Positions 13,501-24,849 of a DNA stretch of 64,000 nt are shown here, one piece after another; the first letter of the stretch is position 1, and the number at the start of each line of letters is the position of its first letter. Below the pieces are notes generated by a model. The model was given only the letters and a program-made list of their open reading frames with translations, ran no database searches and was not told the origin of the DNA. Where the stretch lies: contig OU744454.1 of NCBI GenBank assembly GCA_916610825.1, forward strand, positions 7,869,922 through 7,933,921. The letters are read 5' to 3'. Source of the stretch: Haliclystus octoradiatus (lineage: Eukaryota; Cnidaria; Staurozoa; Stauromedusae; Haliclystidae). The position numbers and the translations under genes are program-made.

Positions 13501-13566
13501 TTACGTGTAAGATTCAATGAAGACTACGATCGATGGGAATTGTATATGGACTGCTATCATAAATAA
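10513..13566 (+). pseudogene. Ty3 copy 1 pol (RT, RNase H, integrase, truncated chromodomain), broken
   Basis: The frame from 10549 to 12069 holds an RT with SLDLFKGYWQ and WVDDIL motifs. About 150 bp are missing in frame near 11782, which removes the first catalytic Asp of RNase H. A TAA at 12067-12069 and a TAG at 12748-12750 interrupt frames that are open in the copy at 56363-58558. The integrase zinc-binding region and its DDE core can be read across the breaks. The C-terminus ends early at 13566 because about 150 bp of the chromodomain are deleted (junction near 13549). It cannot supply working enzymes. Confidence 0.88.
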
Positions 13567-13587
13567 TCTGCTGTAACCTTAGTTTTA

Positions 13588-13598
13588 GAGGAGGGAAA
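13588..13598 (+). promoter_or_regulatory. polypurine tract of Ty3 copy 1
   Basis: GAGGAGGGAAA abuts the 3' LTR. It is the plus-strand DNA primer site of LTR retroelements, and the same tract lies next to the 3' LTR of copy 2. Confidence 0.85.
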
Positions 13599-13774
13599 TG
13601 TAGCGAGCCTATCCTCGTTTTGGTTTGAAGCCAACGCCCTTTATTAATATTTCTTGCTGTTTGCTGTATTTCAAGTTAGTTAGTTTTTGCTATGACTCAG
13701 AACAGTTGTTGTTACCATGTGACTTGTTGTCTTGGTTTATATTACTGTTGTTTTTTTGTGTGGCACACACCACA
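13599..13774 (+). repeat. 3' LTR of Ty3 copy 1
   Basis: 176 bp, TGTAGCGAG...CACACCACA, followed directly by the target duplication GTGT. Confidence 0.92.
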
Positions 13775-13867
13775 GTGTTGAGGTTTGGCTTGATTAACCT
13801 GATTGATAGCATTTCGTGAATAAAGCAGTCAAACTTGTCTCTTATTTACAGAAACTGATTTTCGTGT

Positions 13868-14027
13868 TGTTGATTTACATGTGCGTAAACAGCAGCATAT
13901 ATTAGCTATTGTTATTAACGCATCCCGTTTCTAGCACATGTTATACTTTAACACTTTTAACTCATGTATTTTAAATAGTTTTTCTTTTTAAATAAATTTC
14001 TGAAGATGACATAAGCAATGTCAAACA
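13868..14027 (+). repeat. right arm of inverted repeat, uninterrupted
   Basis: Reverse complement of the left arm (8296-8357 joined to 9136-9240). It lacks the TIR element, so it serves as an empty-site reference. It contains CTGAAGATGACATAAGCAAT at 14000-14019, with a six-base stem TGACAT/ATGTCA but no intact GAAA box after it. Confidence 0.75.
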
Positions 14028-14029
14028 AC

Positions 14030-15600
14030 ATTACATAAATTTTTATTTTATTATTCTGTAGCATATTTCTCCAACATGCTATTGTATAGCTATTGTAAAG
14101 CTTAGTGCATTCCTGTAACACGCTATTATAAGCTTAGTGTAAGCCTCCTTTAGATGGAGGTACTTCATCTTATGTCAAACGCATGCTGATCATTTACATT
14201 TTGGTTATGAGGAGAACCAGTCACAACTCATTCATTCATATTCAATATAGTTTTGTTTGCTACTGCTTGTAGCGGTTTTTGCATATTCACATTTAAAATT
14301 GTTAGTTCATTATTTGTTAGTATTACACAGGAATATATAGAATTTTAAGATAATACTGTTATAGTTACAAATAGAAGGAAAATAAGTTCTAATACTGTTA
14401 TTGCAAAGGATTCTGATAAAACGATTGTAATGATGAATAACTGGACAGCGAAATTTTACGGCTTTCTGACTACCTGTATTAATTTAGGTTATAAAAACCC
14501 AATGTATAAATTGTATTGTTGTTTATGAGCTGCTTGCTAATATAGAAATTATTTACGGTATGGACACTATGAGTACTGCTTTCAGTGGTTTTACTGTTAA
14601 GCCATGTGGAAAATATAGTATTGGCTCTAATCCCATTGTTGTCAGTGATATTGATGTATCGTCTCCAATTTTGATGATGCAAATTTTTCAGCTATTTTAA
14701 TGACGGTGATTGGGTAAAGAAATGGAAATGGATTAAGGGAGAACCGCCTGATTATTTATGAAAAATTTGATCAGTCATATTTAGAATATGTAAAAGGGAA
14801 AGTAAAATAACACACAACGATATAAATCTAAATTAAAATGCCCAACCATTAAGCGCTGCCTTCTTGCAATATGACTTTGAATGCAATGTTTTTAGACCAT
14901 TTGGCACCATTTCACAATTGAAAATTTTCGATTTTCAAAAGCTTTGATTTGAACCTGCATGATTACAAAAATGTAGAGTTTGTACATCAATAACTTTTTC
15001 TTACTTGGGCAGGGAACAATGCATTGGATTGTCTGTGTTTCATTTACGTCTTCTCGGCTTCCATTTGATTGTAAAGCATTTTGTTGATATTTCTCTCTAG
15101 ATTGAAAACCAATTCCACATCCACTAGTACTTTCACAAATACTCCAGGCTGTCCAGTGGGAAACTAAACAATGAAACGAAACAGTTTCAATTATTTTTGT
15201 TAATTCCTACGAGAAAGTTTTTTAAAATGCTTTGTTAAGATAATAGTGGACTTTTCAACCTCCTGTATTTACAAGGCGTTGCAAAATTTCGAGGAAGGAA
15301 AACTAGTACTCTGCGTCACCCACACATTTTAAAGAGATATCTTCATGATAAACCTTCAAATTCACACACATTCTCTAACCTTCAATATTAGCTTACTTAT
15401 ATTTGAGCACCTTTTTGCCTACAATATATTTTAAGCTAAAATTTAACATCCTTTGTATTTAACCTCGTTTAAATTCATATATTAGTCAAGGCTTCGGTCT
15501 TAATAAAGCAATTTATGTTTCTTTACCACAATTTTCAGGTATTGCCTATTGCTTCTTAAATTAACAATATTGAATATAGCCAAGATTCAACATTGATGCC
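14030..15600. other. intergenic sequence
   Basis: No gene recognised. It holds the right copy of the 32 bp inverted repeat (14942-14973) and a short partial duplication around 14095-14140 (AAGCTTAGTG twice). The remainder is AT-rich with no coding frames. Confidence 0.5.
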
Positions 15601-15609
15601 GTATATTTA

Positions 15610-15800
15610 GTTCTATACACTACATATGTATATACAATATTTTTCATATATCAGCAGACAAGCACTTATTTCTGGCCATTAGCCGTCATCAGTGGTGCTC
15701 AGTGAGCAAGAGATTGACTTCGACTGTTATATCTAGTTCAAAAAGAGATAGATTTTACCATGTGGTGAAGAGTTAGCCCAAGGAAAAACATTTAGGCCTT
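15610..15800 (-). repeat. ~190 bp repeat with hammerhead-like motif, copy 1
   Basis: On the minus strand, CTGATGA (15686-15692) is followed by a GGC/GCC hairpin with loop TAATG, then AGAAAT and a short stem closing on GTC (15657-15659). The flanks can form helix I with one mismatch. The first helix II pair is a C-A mismatch, so activity is doubtful. The sequence matches 28590-28760 over the motif and ~120 bp beside it. Ribozyme-bearing small retroelements (retrozymes) and Penelope terminal repeats are the known contexts for such motifs. Confidence 0.5.
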
Positions 15801-17289
15801 AATAGAGTGCCTTACACTATCGAAGTAGTGAGCAATGCATTCGCAAATAGTACACATTCCTAGACACTGTATATCAAAATTGCGCAAGTGCAGTCGAGAC
15901 ATACCTATTTTCTATACTAGAATACCAGTTACACGCAATACGTGATGTAGAGGCTACATGCATATCAGCTACATGAATGGGGGGCTATGACGTCACTTAA
16001 TACATTACTCAAAGGTTACTGATCGATATATGAGGACCTAGGATTAAAACGGTAAAATATATATACATTTAAGCCAGGCTAGATCTAAATAATTCGAATA
16101 AGAACCAAGAAATATCAAGAAACTGGTTAATAGCAGATAGTATGAGATACATTATTTACAAATTTATGTGGCAAAATTATTTTATTGTACATTATTTCTT
16201 GTTCCTTAACTGTGAGACTTGGTGTTGGCAAATTATATATCTACTGGGTACGTATGGATAACCCTGGAGCATGCTACATATAGCTGACCATAAGTTATAA
16301 AACTGAATTTCATAATGTCTTTGATATACTTGCAATTTTATCTTCCTATTATCGTCCAGAAATAATTTCATAGCGGTCCGAGGTAAATCGGATAATGATA
16401 GGCGTCAGATTCAACATATTTGAATCGGATTCTGTAAGTAGTTTAATCATAGTTTAATTTTTAATATACATCCTTGTAGAATCATCATCATAAAATTCAT
16501 CACGTGTTCGGTAAATTGAGTTTAATAATTTGAAAAGGATATTAAGTGAGATTCTATTGCCCTCTATTCTCTTTCACTAATTCAATCAGATCACATTTAG
16601 TTGGTCATCTAGTGACCCATTGGGTGGCACCGCTACCAATGATTTGCGACATTTGTAAGCTCAATTCCATCTGAAAACTATTTCATTTGAAACTTGAATG
16701 ATGATAATATCATCATGATCTCATTTATAGTGCTGTTTTATGAATGTGTGTATTTCACTCGGGGTTTTAATTTACAGTTTTACACTTTGTTCGAGCTATA
16801 CGTATCAATTCTAAATCCTTGTTTGTGCCTGTTTACAACTTGCCTTCTTGAATAAGTGAGTTCGGAGTTTGAACTCGTCTTGCTCCTGTCGTGTTAATAT
16901 AATAGGCTCACGCAATTGCTGGACACACTTGATCATGTGATACATGAATAAGCAGGACAAATGAAATGGCTAATTTGCATTGATGACATTGATTATTGAT
17001 ATCTCTTCTTTTCAAGACAATCTTGAGTACGTTTTGCGCAGCTCGATACCTGTACTGTCATAAAAGCTTAAACTTGTCACATTTCATGTGTTGGTAAATG
17101 TGTGAACTTTCGCTCCACATGTAGACATAAATAGTCGACATAGATCATTGAAATTTGACACTGAGAAGTAAATAGACGGTTGCTTGTCAATCGTAAACTC
17201 CTCGCAAAGTCCAGTTAAATTAAAAAACTTGGATTCGGCAGAATAAACTCCTTAAAAAATGTCCACGGTAGCTGAACAATTTCTAAACA
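15801..17289. other. intergenic sequence
   Basis: No coding region, RNA gene or repeat structure recognised. Confidence 0.45.
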
Positions 17290-17945
17290 TTTTAATTAAC
17301 ATTTTATCATTTCCAAGGGCTTTTATATATATACATCCATGTCATTCTAAACTTGTTTACATTAAACAATAGCAACGGTGCCGTTCATCAGACACCTTCA
17401 CAACACACAAAGGAACACCTTGTGACAAAAAGAACTATAATGGCGTTGTAAATTTCATACTTTTTTGTAGATAATGGTTAATATCTCTCCATGCAATAAA
17501 TGTATGGGATTAATTATTAGTGCAGCTTACTGTTCGGACTATTACCAACATTTTGAGCTACAACGTGTTACATTTCATGAATTAATAAATGCGTGAAAAG
17601 AACACATACATACACACAGGCACGACGCATGGATCTCTATTTGCATATAAAATATATTCCTGTAAAATTTCCTTCTTTTATAAAAAAAGGTTCCCATAGT
17701 TATGCAATTTCTAAAGCATATCGAAATATTTAAATTGAAATTTTACAATTTTATTATTCCCATGAGCCTTTATATAATTACTTGATACATCGTTGTCATT
17801 CTAAACCTGTCTACATTAAAACAATAGCAGCAGCGACGATCGTCGCAACACCATGACAACAGAGAAACGGACACCTACTTGACAAAAAGAACGACAATGT
17901 TGTTGTAAATATCCTACATTTTTGTACATAATTGTTAAAGTGTAT
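17290..17945 (+). repeat. diverged tandem duplication, two ~200 bp units
   Basis: Unit 1 (about 17290-17480) and unit 2 (about 17738-17945) share the order GTCATTCTAAAC.TGT.TACATTAAA, CAATAGCA and GACAAAAAGAAC, with a 250 bp unrelated spacer. The divergence suggests an old duplication. No function can be given. Confidence 0.6.
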
Positions 17946-18860
17946 ATCCCGGATATTAGGAGATTGCTTCTTTAGATAGAGAAAAATTTTCTATCAGTAC
18001 ATGTTCTTCTTGTATTTTTACTTTGCGCAAGCATTTCCCCCTCAAAAGTGCAATCAAAGTTACGTTTTTGTGTCTCACTCTTTTTCCTAGAACAGGAACC
18101 CACTTATTTTCCGCAAGAGAGTTTACACCGGAAAAAGCACTAAACATTTTACTTATTTGTCTCTAAATAAAAACCGCTAAACCAAATGACAATCTGCTTT
18201 CGGAATGAAATTTTCAACCATATTTGATCAATATTCAAGATCCAGGTGAAGAGATATAAGCCTCTAAAGTCATAATTTTTTAGTTTTGGATTTTTCTCAC
18301 TCAAGTGCTCACGCGATTAGCACCTCTTTACGACTTCGTCTTTCATGTCATTCGATCAAAGGGGACCTTAATTAACAAAATGTCAGAACTTATATCCAAA
18401 TGCCGCCGAGAGAACAAGTTTTACCTTTCAAGTTTGAAAGAATTTGTAAACCTCGAGAGATTTTGGATCATGTAAGCCAAAACAACTTAGAAATCACGAG
18501 AGATAAGAACAAAACATCCGAAATTTCTTAGTAAAAATTCGAATAGCTTTAGCATAGTTGATGAAGTCTGATTATTTTAAAATATTATAAATAAAGGCAT
18601 TCTTCTTTTTTGGGTCATTTTGTTTGCTAATAGTGGCTATTCAGAGACAATAAAAAGCCCTACAAAACCGCCAAAAGCTCGCAAAACAGCATAAATGAGA
18701 AACGAGACAGATCAAAATCATAGCGTTCAAAAGAATCAATAGTGGCTCGAAAGTATAACTCTGGATATGTGATTCGGAGAAAGGCAAAATATGACAAATA
18801 GGTAAAGAATCATAGGAGACAATTGATATAATCAGAAAAATGTTTTATGATGTGTTCGTT
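17946..18860. other. intergenic sequence
   Basis: A 63-codon minus-strand frame at 17956-18147 has no recognised domain. Around 18090-18115 it shares AGGAAC...TTATTTTCC.CAAGAGAGTTT with 32965-32990, which hints at a minor dispersed repeat rather than a gene. Confidence 0.4.
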
Positions 18861-18879
18861 TAAAAATACTAAAATTAGG

Positions 18880-19880
18880 TTCTATTTCACAAAAAAGTTA
18901 CTGCTCGGCAGCATTGTGTTTGGGTTCTCTGATACCAGCACTTTGGATACTGGCAGGGTACCACAGGGATCTATCCTCGGGCCACTGTTATTCTTAGTTA
19001 TGGTAAATGACCCACTAAATGTGTTAAAAATGGTGTAGTTGGTCAGTTTGCGGACGACACTCAATTGCTCTACAGCTACAAGCCAAAATGCACTGGTGCT
19101 ACCACAATCATAGAAAAAAAGATAAGCGACGACCTGACTGCATTAACATCATGGTTTCAATCAAACTCTTTATTATTTAACTCAAAAAAGACGAAGATTG
19201 TGGCAATCGGACATAGAAAGGTTGAGGATACGCAGCTAATGACTATGAGCTTTAAGAGCCATGTACAACAAATTATAAAAACTGCAGCATACAGATTACG
19301 AGCACTAGCCAATCAACGAAAATTTATACATCAAGAAATGCCTATTAAAATTGTAGAATCGAAAATCTTAGAACCAAGCCTCTATGCCATAGAAGTGTGG
19401 TCTTCTTGCAACAAAACAGAGGTAAGAAAGAGACAAATTAAAATACAGAATTGGGCTGCAAAATTAGTGGTTGGCAGAAAGAAATTTGAAACAATGGACA
19501 ATTTACTAAACGGGCTTGTCATTTCAAATCTAGGTGAATTGTGCACTGTGTGCACAGTTCACCAGTCAGCCCAGGGATGCAACAGACCAACATTAAAATC
19601 TTTATTTTGTAAATCAAACTCACGCTACACCACGCGGAAAACCTTATATATTCTTCCAAGGGTTTATACAGGTCGTGGAAAAAGGTCATTCTCACTTCGT
19701 GGAGCTAATCTGCTCAATAAATATCACAATGCAGACAATTATACAAAAACAAAATACAATCAACATATTAAAAACATCCTTCTTCGAAATAAATAAAGTA
19801 ATTTAACAGTAAACAATAATTAGATTTGCCAGACATCAAGAAACAATAGTTTTGCCTGTATTATATTTAAAAATAAAAAA
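18880..19880 (+). pseudogene. LINE C: 5'-truncated RT C-terminal half
   Basis: The fragment begins just before RT motif B (VPQGSILGPLLFL), shifts frame near 19036 and continues with QFADDTQLL (motif C). It then runs open from 19065 to 19796 through the thumb and C-terminal region (MSFKSHVQQI, a Trp-rich WSSCNKTE stretch, SFSLRGANLLNKY). The usual 'FLGV.LD' segment between the motif C region and the thumb is missing, so there is a small internal deletion. An A-rich 3' end (about 19868-19880) closes it. 5' truncation is the normal outcome of target-primed reverse transcription. It is a CR1/Jockey-like LINE by motif style. Confidence 0.75.
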
Positions 19881-19974
19881 TTAGACAAAGAGCCCGAGTT
19901 GGCTACCGTCGAATAGTCACCGAGGTTCTCCGAGGTGACTATTCAAGACGGTAGCCAAGGGCGAGTTGTCTAAT
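19880..19974. repeat. strong 95 bp hairpin
   Basis: The arms pair from ATTAGACAA/TTGTCTAAT at the base, through GGCTACCGTC/GACGGTAGCC, to ATAGTCACC/GGTGACTAT, with a tiny loop near 19926-19929 and a few internal mismatches. It starts exactly after the A-rich tail of LINE C. It could be the end of a small DNA element that includes the recombinase-like fragment to its right, or a foldback element. Confidence 0.75.
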
Positions 19975-20315
19975 TGTTTTAGTAGAAACCAACTAGTGGT
20001 ACAAGCCAAACACATCAAAAGAAATAAATTCCAACTATTTGTTTGTTTCTTGCATAATTAATTTTTTATACAACCGTCAATCAAAGGAATCCATGACGAC
20101 TGCAGCATCGTGATTTGGAGGATGAATTTTAATTTGACTTGATTCAGATTTAGTTTTTAAAACAAAAAAGTTGGATATCAATACTGGCTACAAATTTACA
20201 GCCCCACAAAATATCAAACTTGAGCAAGGTAACTATTGAGTATCTAAAAATACATAAATTTTTGCAGTTTGTAATATAAACGTTTGTTGTTTATAAACTT
20301 TTGCTGACTAGTGGA

Positions 20316-20560
20316 CTAATTTATATCTGCAATAAAGTAGCGAATGAAAAAATTGGGAGAAGAATTGTATATGCATAGACTACCATTAAACAACTTTATC
20401 TCATAATTTGTTGCTTGCTTTGTTTTCTCGGGCACGGAATTTATAAGACTCTCGTATAAAATTGATTCAAAAACATTTGCGAATCGCTTGTTTACTTTAG
20501 ACTTTTGCGAGGGAACTTGCCAGCGTTCACTATGAGAAAATAGTGAACGATTGAGCAACC
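20316..20560 (-). pseudogene. possible tyrosine-recombinase (Crypton-like) N-terminal fragment
   Basis: The frame reads RFANVFESILYESLINSV, then PEKTKQATNYEIKLFNG. This resembles the core-binding (SAM-like) N-terminal domain of animal Crypton-type or ZMYM-like tyrosine recombinases, where a conserved 'T...T......F..W' pattern is usual. No catalytic R-H-R-Y region is present downstream on the minus strand, so it is at best a fragment. Beside it, 20524-20549 forms a ten-base perfect stem (CGTTCACTAT/ATAGTGAACG). The identification is tentative. Confidence 0.35.
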
Positions 20561-20859
20561 AATCAGAATGCAGATAATCGAATAGTAGCCTAGTCCGTTT
20601 CGACTAAAGTTAAATAGTCATTACTTAAATTAGAGTAGTATTTTCCTATATCAAATTGTTTATATGTCTTAAATTACACTATCTATCTATCTATTCGCCT
20701 TACGGGCTATCGTTTTTCCGAGTCTCCCAATTTTCCACGTGGTGTTATCAAGGAACTTGGACATGGCTGCTGTGCTATAAACCCTTAAATACAGAACAGA
20801 TTACTAAGAGAAGAAGAAAGTAGAGACACATATGAGACACAGAAAAATTAAAATATTAC

Positions 20860-21447
20860 CTTGATAAGTTACAACCAGTGATGGTATTTTAGCACTATCG
20901 GATGAGGCAAGGCCGTAGCTGCATGCTTTTCTAGTTGCATGAGTTGTTTCACTTGAAAAGGAGACCGGAGATAATACCAAATCGAACACATTTTTAGTTT
21001 TCCACAATTCAGATTGAAAGTTCGAAATCAGGAGATCTTTGATGTCAGGAGATTCATAAAATTTATTGACGTAAAATGATGGAACGTTCCATTGTATAGC
21101 ATCTTGATACCACTCTTGAGAGGGAATGATACCTGCTGTTGATGTTAATTCGATTAAGGAAAATGTGATATTTATCTGAAGAGGATCATCTTCCTGTGTC
21201 TCGGCTGCCACTTTCAGCTTGACATTTTCGATGTCAAGTCCAAATAAACTCTCGATTTCTCGAAATCTCAAATTCACGACTTGTAAATAATTTGCATTTC
21301 TTATGTAATTGAGATCTAGACGACCTCCATCAAATTGGCCGATTCTACTTATGGAATTGCTTATGTATGGATGTTCTGAATCATCAATATCATCTTGGAT
21401 AGGAATGACAATTGTGTCGAGATGCACGATAGGTTGAAGAGAATATC
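20860..21447 (-). CDS. exon encoding a beta-rich extracellular-type domain (phase 1-1)
   Basis: A single 588 bp open exon. It is preceded on the minus strand by a good acceptor (TATCTTTTCAG) and ends at CAAG|GTAATA. Two bases precede the first full codon and one follows the last, so both introns are phase 1. The peptide begins near YSLQPIVHLDTIVIPIQ, has IGQFDGGRLDLNYI and NYLQVVNLRFREIE strands, VKLKVAAE, an IQWNVP stretch and SPDIKDLLI, and closes with IPSLVVTYQ. This order resembles secreted beta-sandwich domains of the 'VxLRFxxI...PxLxVxY' type (jelly-roll, DNRLRE-like). I infer a host extracellular or membrane protein. No other exon of it could be joined, and the domain name is provisional. 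Confidence 0.6.
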
Positions 21448-21449
21448 CT

Positions 21450-22040
21450 GAAAAGATAAAATTGTTATTTCCTTTCCGTTTTCAATTAAATTACTTAAAA
21501 ATAAATTAGTAATTGAATATAATATCATGAGTACCAATCCCTAATTTTTTCGTAACCTATATTCGTTTAGTTAAAAACTATAACGTAGTTGCATTCGAAA
21601 ATAATTTCCATATAAGTGATATGTAATATTGATTTACATACTATATTCTTTTTTGAATAAATTGTTTTCCTTTAAAATATTACTACTCAAACTTCTGAAA
21701 CGATGAAAAATCTAACGGAACATCACATTGATACTAATCGTACAATTCAGTAAAAGTCCCCTGTAGCCGATCTTATACAGATATATAGTTTTTTCATTGT
21801 ATTATTGATCACAAAAAATGATGTAATGAATTTAAGTCTTGCAAGGCCAATCTTTAATAGTTATATCATTGTATTATTGATCACAAAACTTAAGCAGTGA
21901 ACAAGAATTCCTTCCATGAAAGAAGTGAGAGCACAGATTTTACCAAGTATATTCCTAAATTAATACCTATTCATATAAGTATCATTATTTTATTATTTAT
22001 TTAATAATTTGCAAAATAAAAATATTTGCAGACATACAAA
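21450..22040 (-). other. probable intron / intergenic
   Basis: Upstream of the domain exon on the minus strand. A ~25 bp sequence (ATTGTATTATTGATCACAAAA) appears twice, near 21798 and 21870. No further exon recognised. Confidence 0.4.
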
Positions 22041-22099
22041 GGGATTTATCAATCAAATAATAAATACACTTACATTCAAGCTATTCACAATTGACAAAG

Positions 22100-24740
22100 T
22101 CGCTGTAAATTTACAAGATAGAATAACATTTTCATCAAGCGAATTTCACCAAGTAATTACTCTACTGCAAAATAAATTAGCTGTTTGATTATTTCTATTG
22201 ATATGTTGTTGTTTTATTCTTAGTGCATGTCCTCTTGTTGTATAATTAGAGGGTTAAAATGAAAAATAGAGTCCATAGGAAGACCCAATAAATTATTTAC
22301 GATTTTCTAAACCCTGTGTAAATCAAATTTGACTCTAGGAATTTCTAAAGGTTCTAATGTTAGCTTCAAAAGTCTTGCCTTTTAATTGCCATGACTAATG
22401 TTACAGCAACCGCATATGGCTTTAGTGAAACCTCTTTGCACTTTCTCTAATAATCTGATAATCTAATAATCTTTTGATAAATATGGACTCCATACTTGAG
22501 TGTCAGATTCAAGAATTGGACGAATATATGTAATGAAAGATTTGACAAATAAGATAGCATTGCTTGAAGAGAAACATTTTTTAAGCAAAAAAGATCGATT
22601 TTCAGCTTTTGCTACTATCACAATGCACAATGTTTGGAAAATATAAAATTGTATTATACATTAATGCCAATATCTCGAACAAAGTCAGTTCGTGGTAAAA
22701 CGTTTGTAGATAAATGATAAGGTGTAGACGGAAGTCCATTGATGTTGCCAGTAAATGACGTACTGCATTTGTCATATGCCACACGAAGTTTCCAGCTATC
22801 GGCCCATGCTGTGAAGAAACTGATGTTTGTTGCAGTGCTGGTGTGTGTAGACTGTTTCTAACTGAATAAAACTTGGCATCATCGGCAAATAACTTTACGT
22901 GACAGTCTGGTTCTAAACAGTCTGTAATGTTATTGATAAATACTAAGAAAAGCAAAGATCCCATTACAGATCCTTGAGGAACACCACTTGTGATTGGGAG
23001 AGGCGACGATAGAGCATTGCCAATTGAAACCTGTTGTGATCGGTCAGAAAGAAACAATTCAAACCATGCCAATAATTCAAACTTGATACCATAGGCTTCC
23101 AGTTTTGCAAGAAGTTTTTGATGTGACACTGCATTAAACGCTTTGCTAAAATCAATATAACCAGAGTCTATTTGCATGCGATTGTTGATAGAAATAAACC
23201 ATTCGTTAAGAGTAATAAGCAATGAATTACAGGTTGATCTGCGTGATTAGAATCCATAATGATATTTAGATATCAAATTATTATGATGGATTCCATTGTT
23301 TTACAAGCCATACAAATGAGAGATATTGGTCTAAAGTTCTTTCTGTTCGAAGCGTTGCCTTTCTTGAAAACTGGGTTGATTATTACAGTCTTCCATACTT
23401 TTGGAAGATCACCCATGAGAAGAGAAAGTTCAAATAGTGAACAAACAGGAATTGAAATCTCATCGGCAATAGGTTTTAAAAGTAACGCACAGTATAAATC
23501 AGGTGTACGATGTCTTGGAAGGAAGCTTTTTGAAAAGCTTGACAACATCTGGGTAACAAATTCAACAAAAGTGAGTATATTGCTTTCTTCTAATCGGGGA
23601 AAAAAATCTGGTATGATGCCATTATAAGTAGTGAATACACTTGAAAAATCGGTATTAAATGAAGTGGACTTGGTTGTATCGTCAGTAATAAACTCATCTT
23701 GATCATTTTGAATGCAGAAATTGATCATTCAGTATTTAACTTACTGTTAACACAATAGTAAAATGAATTAATTGAAGGAACAGCCAATAACTGGTTTTCA
23801 CGTTCGATATTAAAATTGTGAACCACTTTCTTATATTGACTACTAAGAATTTCATAAAGAGAATTATTTTCATCATTCTTTTTAGATAATTTGTAAGCTG
23901 CATTTTTCGTCTTGCTATGTTCCTAACGTGCTTTGGATATAAATGCTTATTTTTATGATTTCTTTTAACAGGAATAAATTTAGATATACAAATGTCGAGT
24001 ACATTAGTGAACGAGTTCTAAATTTTCTCAACATTACCTTGACTATCATTATGAATATAGAGATTCATACTTTCCTAATCGGCTTTGCGGAAATTGTAAC
24101 CAGTTTTAAATTGAAATTTTAAGTAGGTGGAGAAGGTATAGAAATCTTAGAAATAATTGAACAACGATTACATGAAAATGTGAAGGATTCATACTATGAG
24201 GATGTGTGATGATTTGATGATAGTAGTAGATCCAATATATTGTTGTTTCGAATTGGTTCATTTATTAGTTGAAATAGGCCATTTCTAGAAACATCATCTA
24301 GAAAATGATAATGGCCATCGCTACTTGATACAAGGTTGTTGGCACGATGTGCAAAAGTCAATAAAAAAACCTAATAAGTCAGTCTTTATTCTGTCTGATG
24401 CAAATAAAGGAGAATGATAAATACAGATAAAGCGATGCTTTTCACCAGATAGTAGTATATCAACAATTACCGATTCAAGAAAATCAAATGGACTTGGAAT
24501 ATGAATAGAAATAACTTTTAAATTGTCTTTGTAGAATATTGCTACACCACCACCATGTGTGTCCAAGGGTCGGTCTTTACATAGTAAACAATAGGGAGTT
24601 CCTTGCAAAAGTAATTGTTCAGGGACTGTTGGAGACAGTCTGGTCTCAGTGACAGAACTAATGTCATAAATTTGTGAGTCCAAAAGTGCATGCAATGGCT
24701 CTATTTTATTCATCAAATACGCGAATTAAAGTAGATACAA
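22100..24740 (-). pseudogene. LINE B ORF2 (endonuclease plus RT), broken
   Basis: Endonuclease pieces: CIYFNSR at about 24745 and LMNKIEPLHALLDSQ, then SVTETRLS and HGGGVAIFYKD (24716-24321). RT pieces: NFRPISLICMACKTMESI (near 23300), IDFSKAFNAVSHQKLL (motif A), SGVPQGSVMGSLLFLVFIN (motif B) and KLFADDAKFYS (motif C), then a C-terminal stretch with VITWWNSLDENV near 22140. Each piece lies in order on the minus strand but in different frames, with stops between. The catalytic FADD is retained. No full-length protein is possible. Confidence 0.78.
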
Positions 24741-24849
24741 TTCAGATAAGGATCAGCATGATAATTAGATGTGCTTTTTGCATCACTGTTTATATCATGG
24801 ATTGGTAATACTGTTGACAGGGTAACGACCTTTGAACATAAGTTTGGGG

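Larger units (their letters stand above)
9270..13774 (+). mobile_element. Ty3/gypsy LTR retrotransposon copy 1 (decayed)
   Basis: LTRs at 9270-9447 and 13599-13774 start TGTAGCGAG and end CACACCACA. The element is bordered by the 4 bp direct repeat GTGT (9266-9269 and 13775-13778). Between them lie gag and pol in the same order as in the copy at 56152-61182. Compared with that copy it has three internal deletions (protease, N-terminal RNase H, C-terminal chromodomain), several one-base frameshifts and two nonsense codons. It is therefore an older, non-autonomous relative. Confidence 0.93.
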
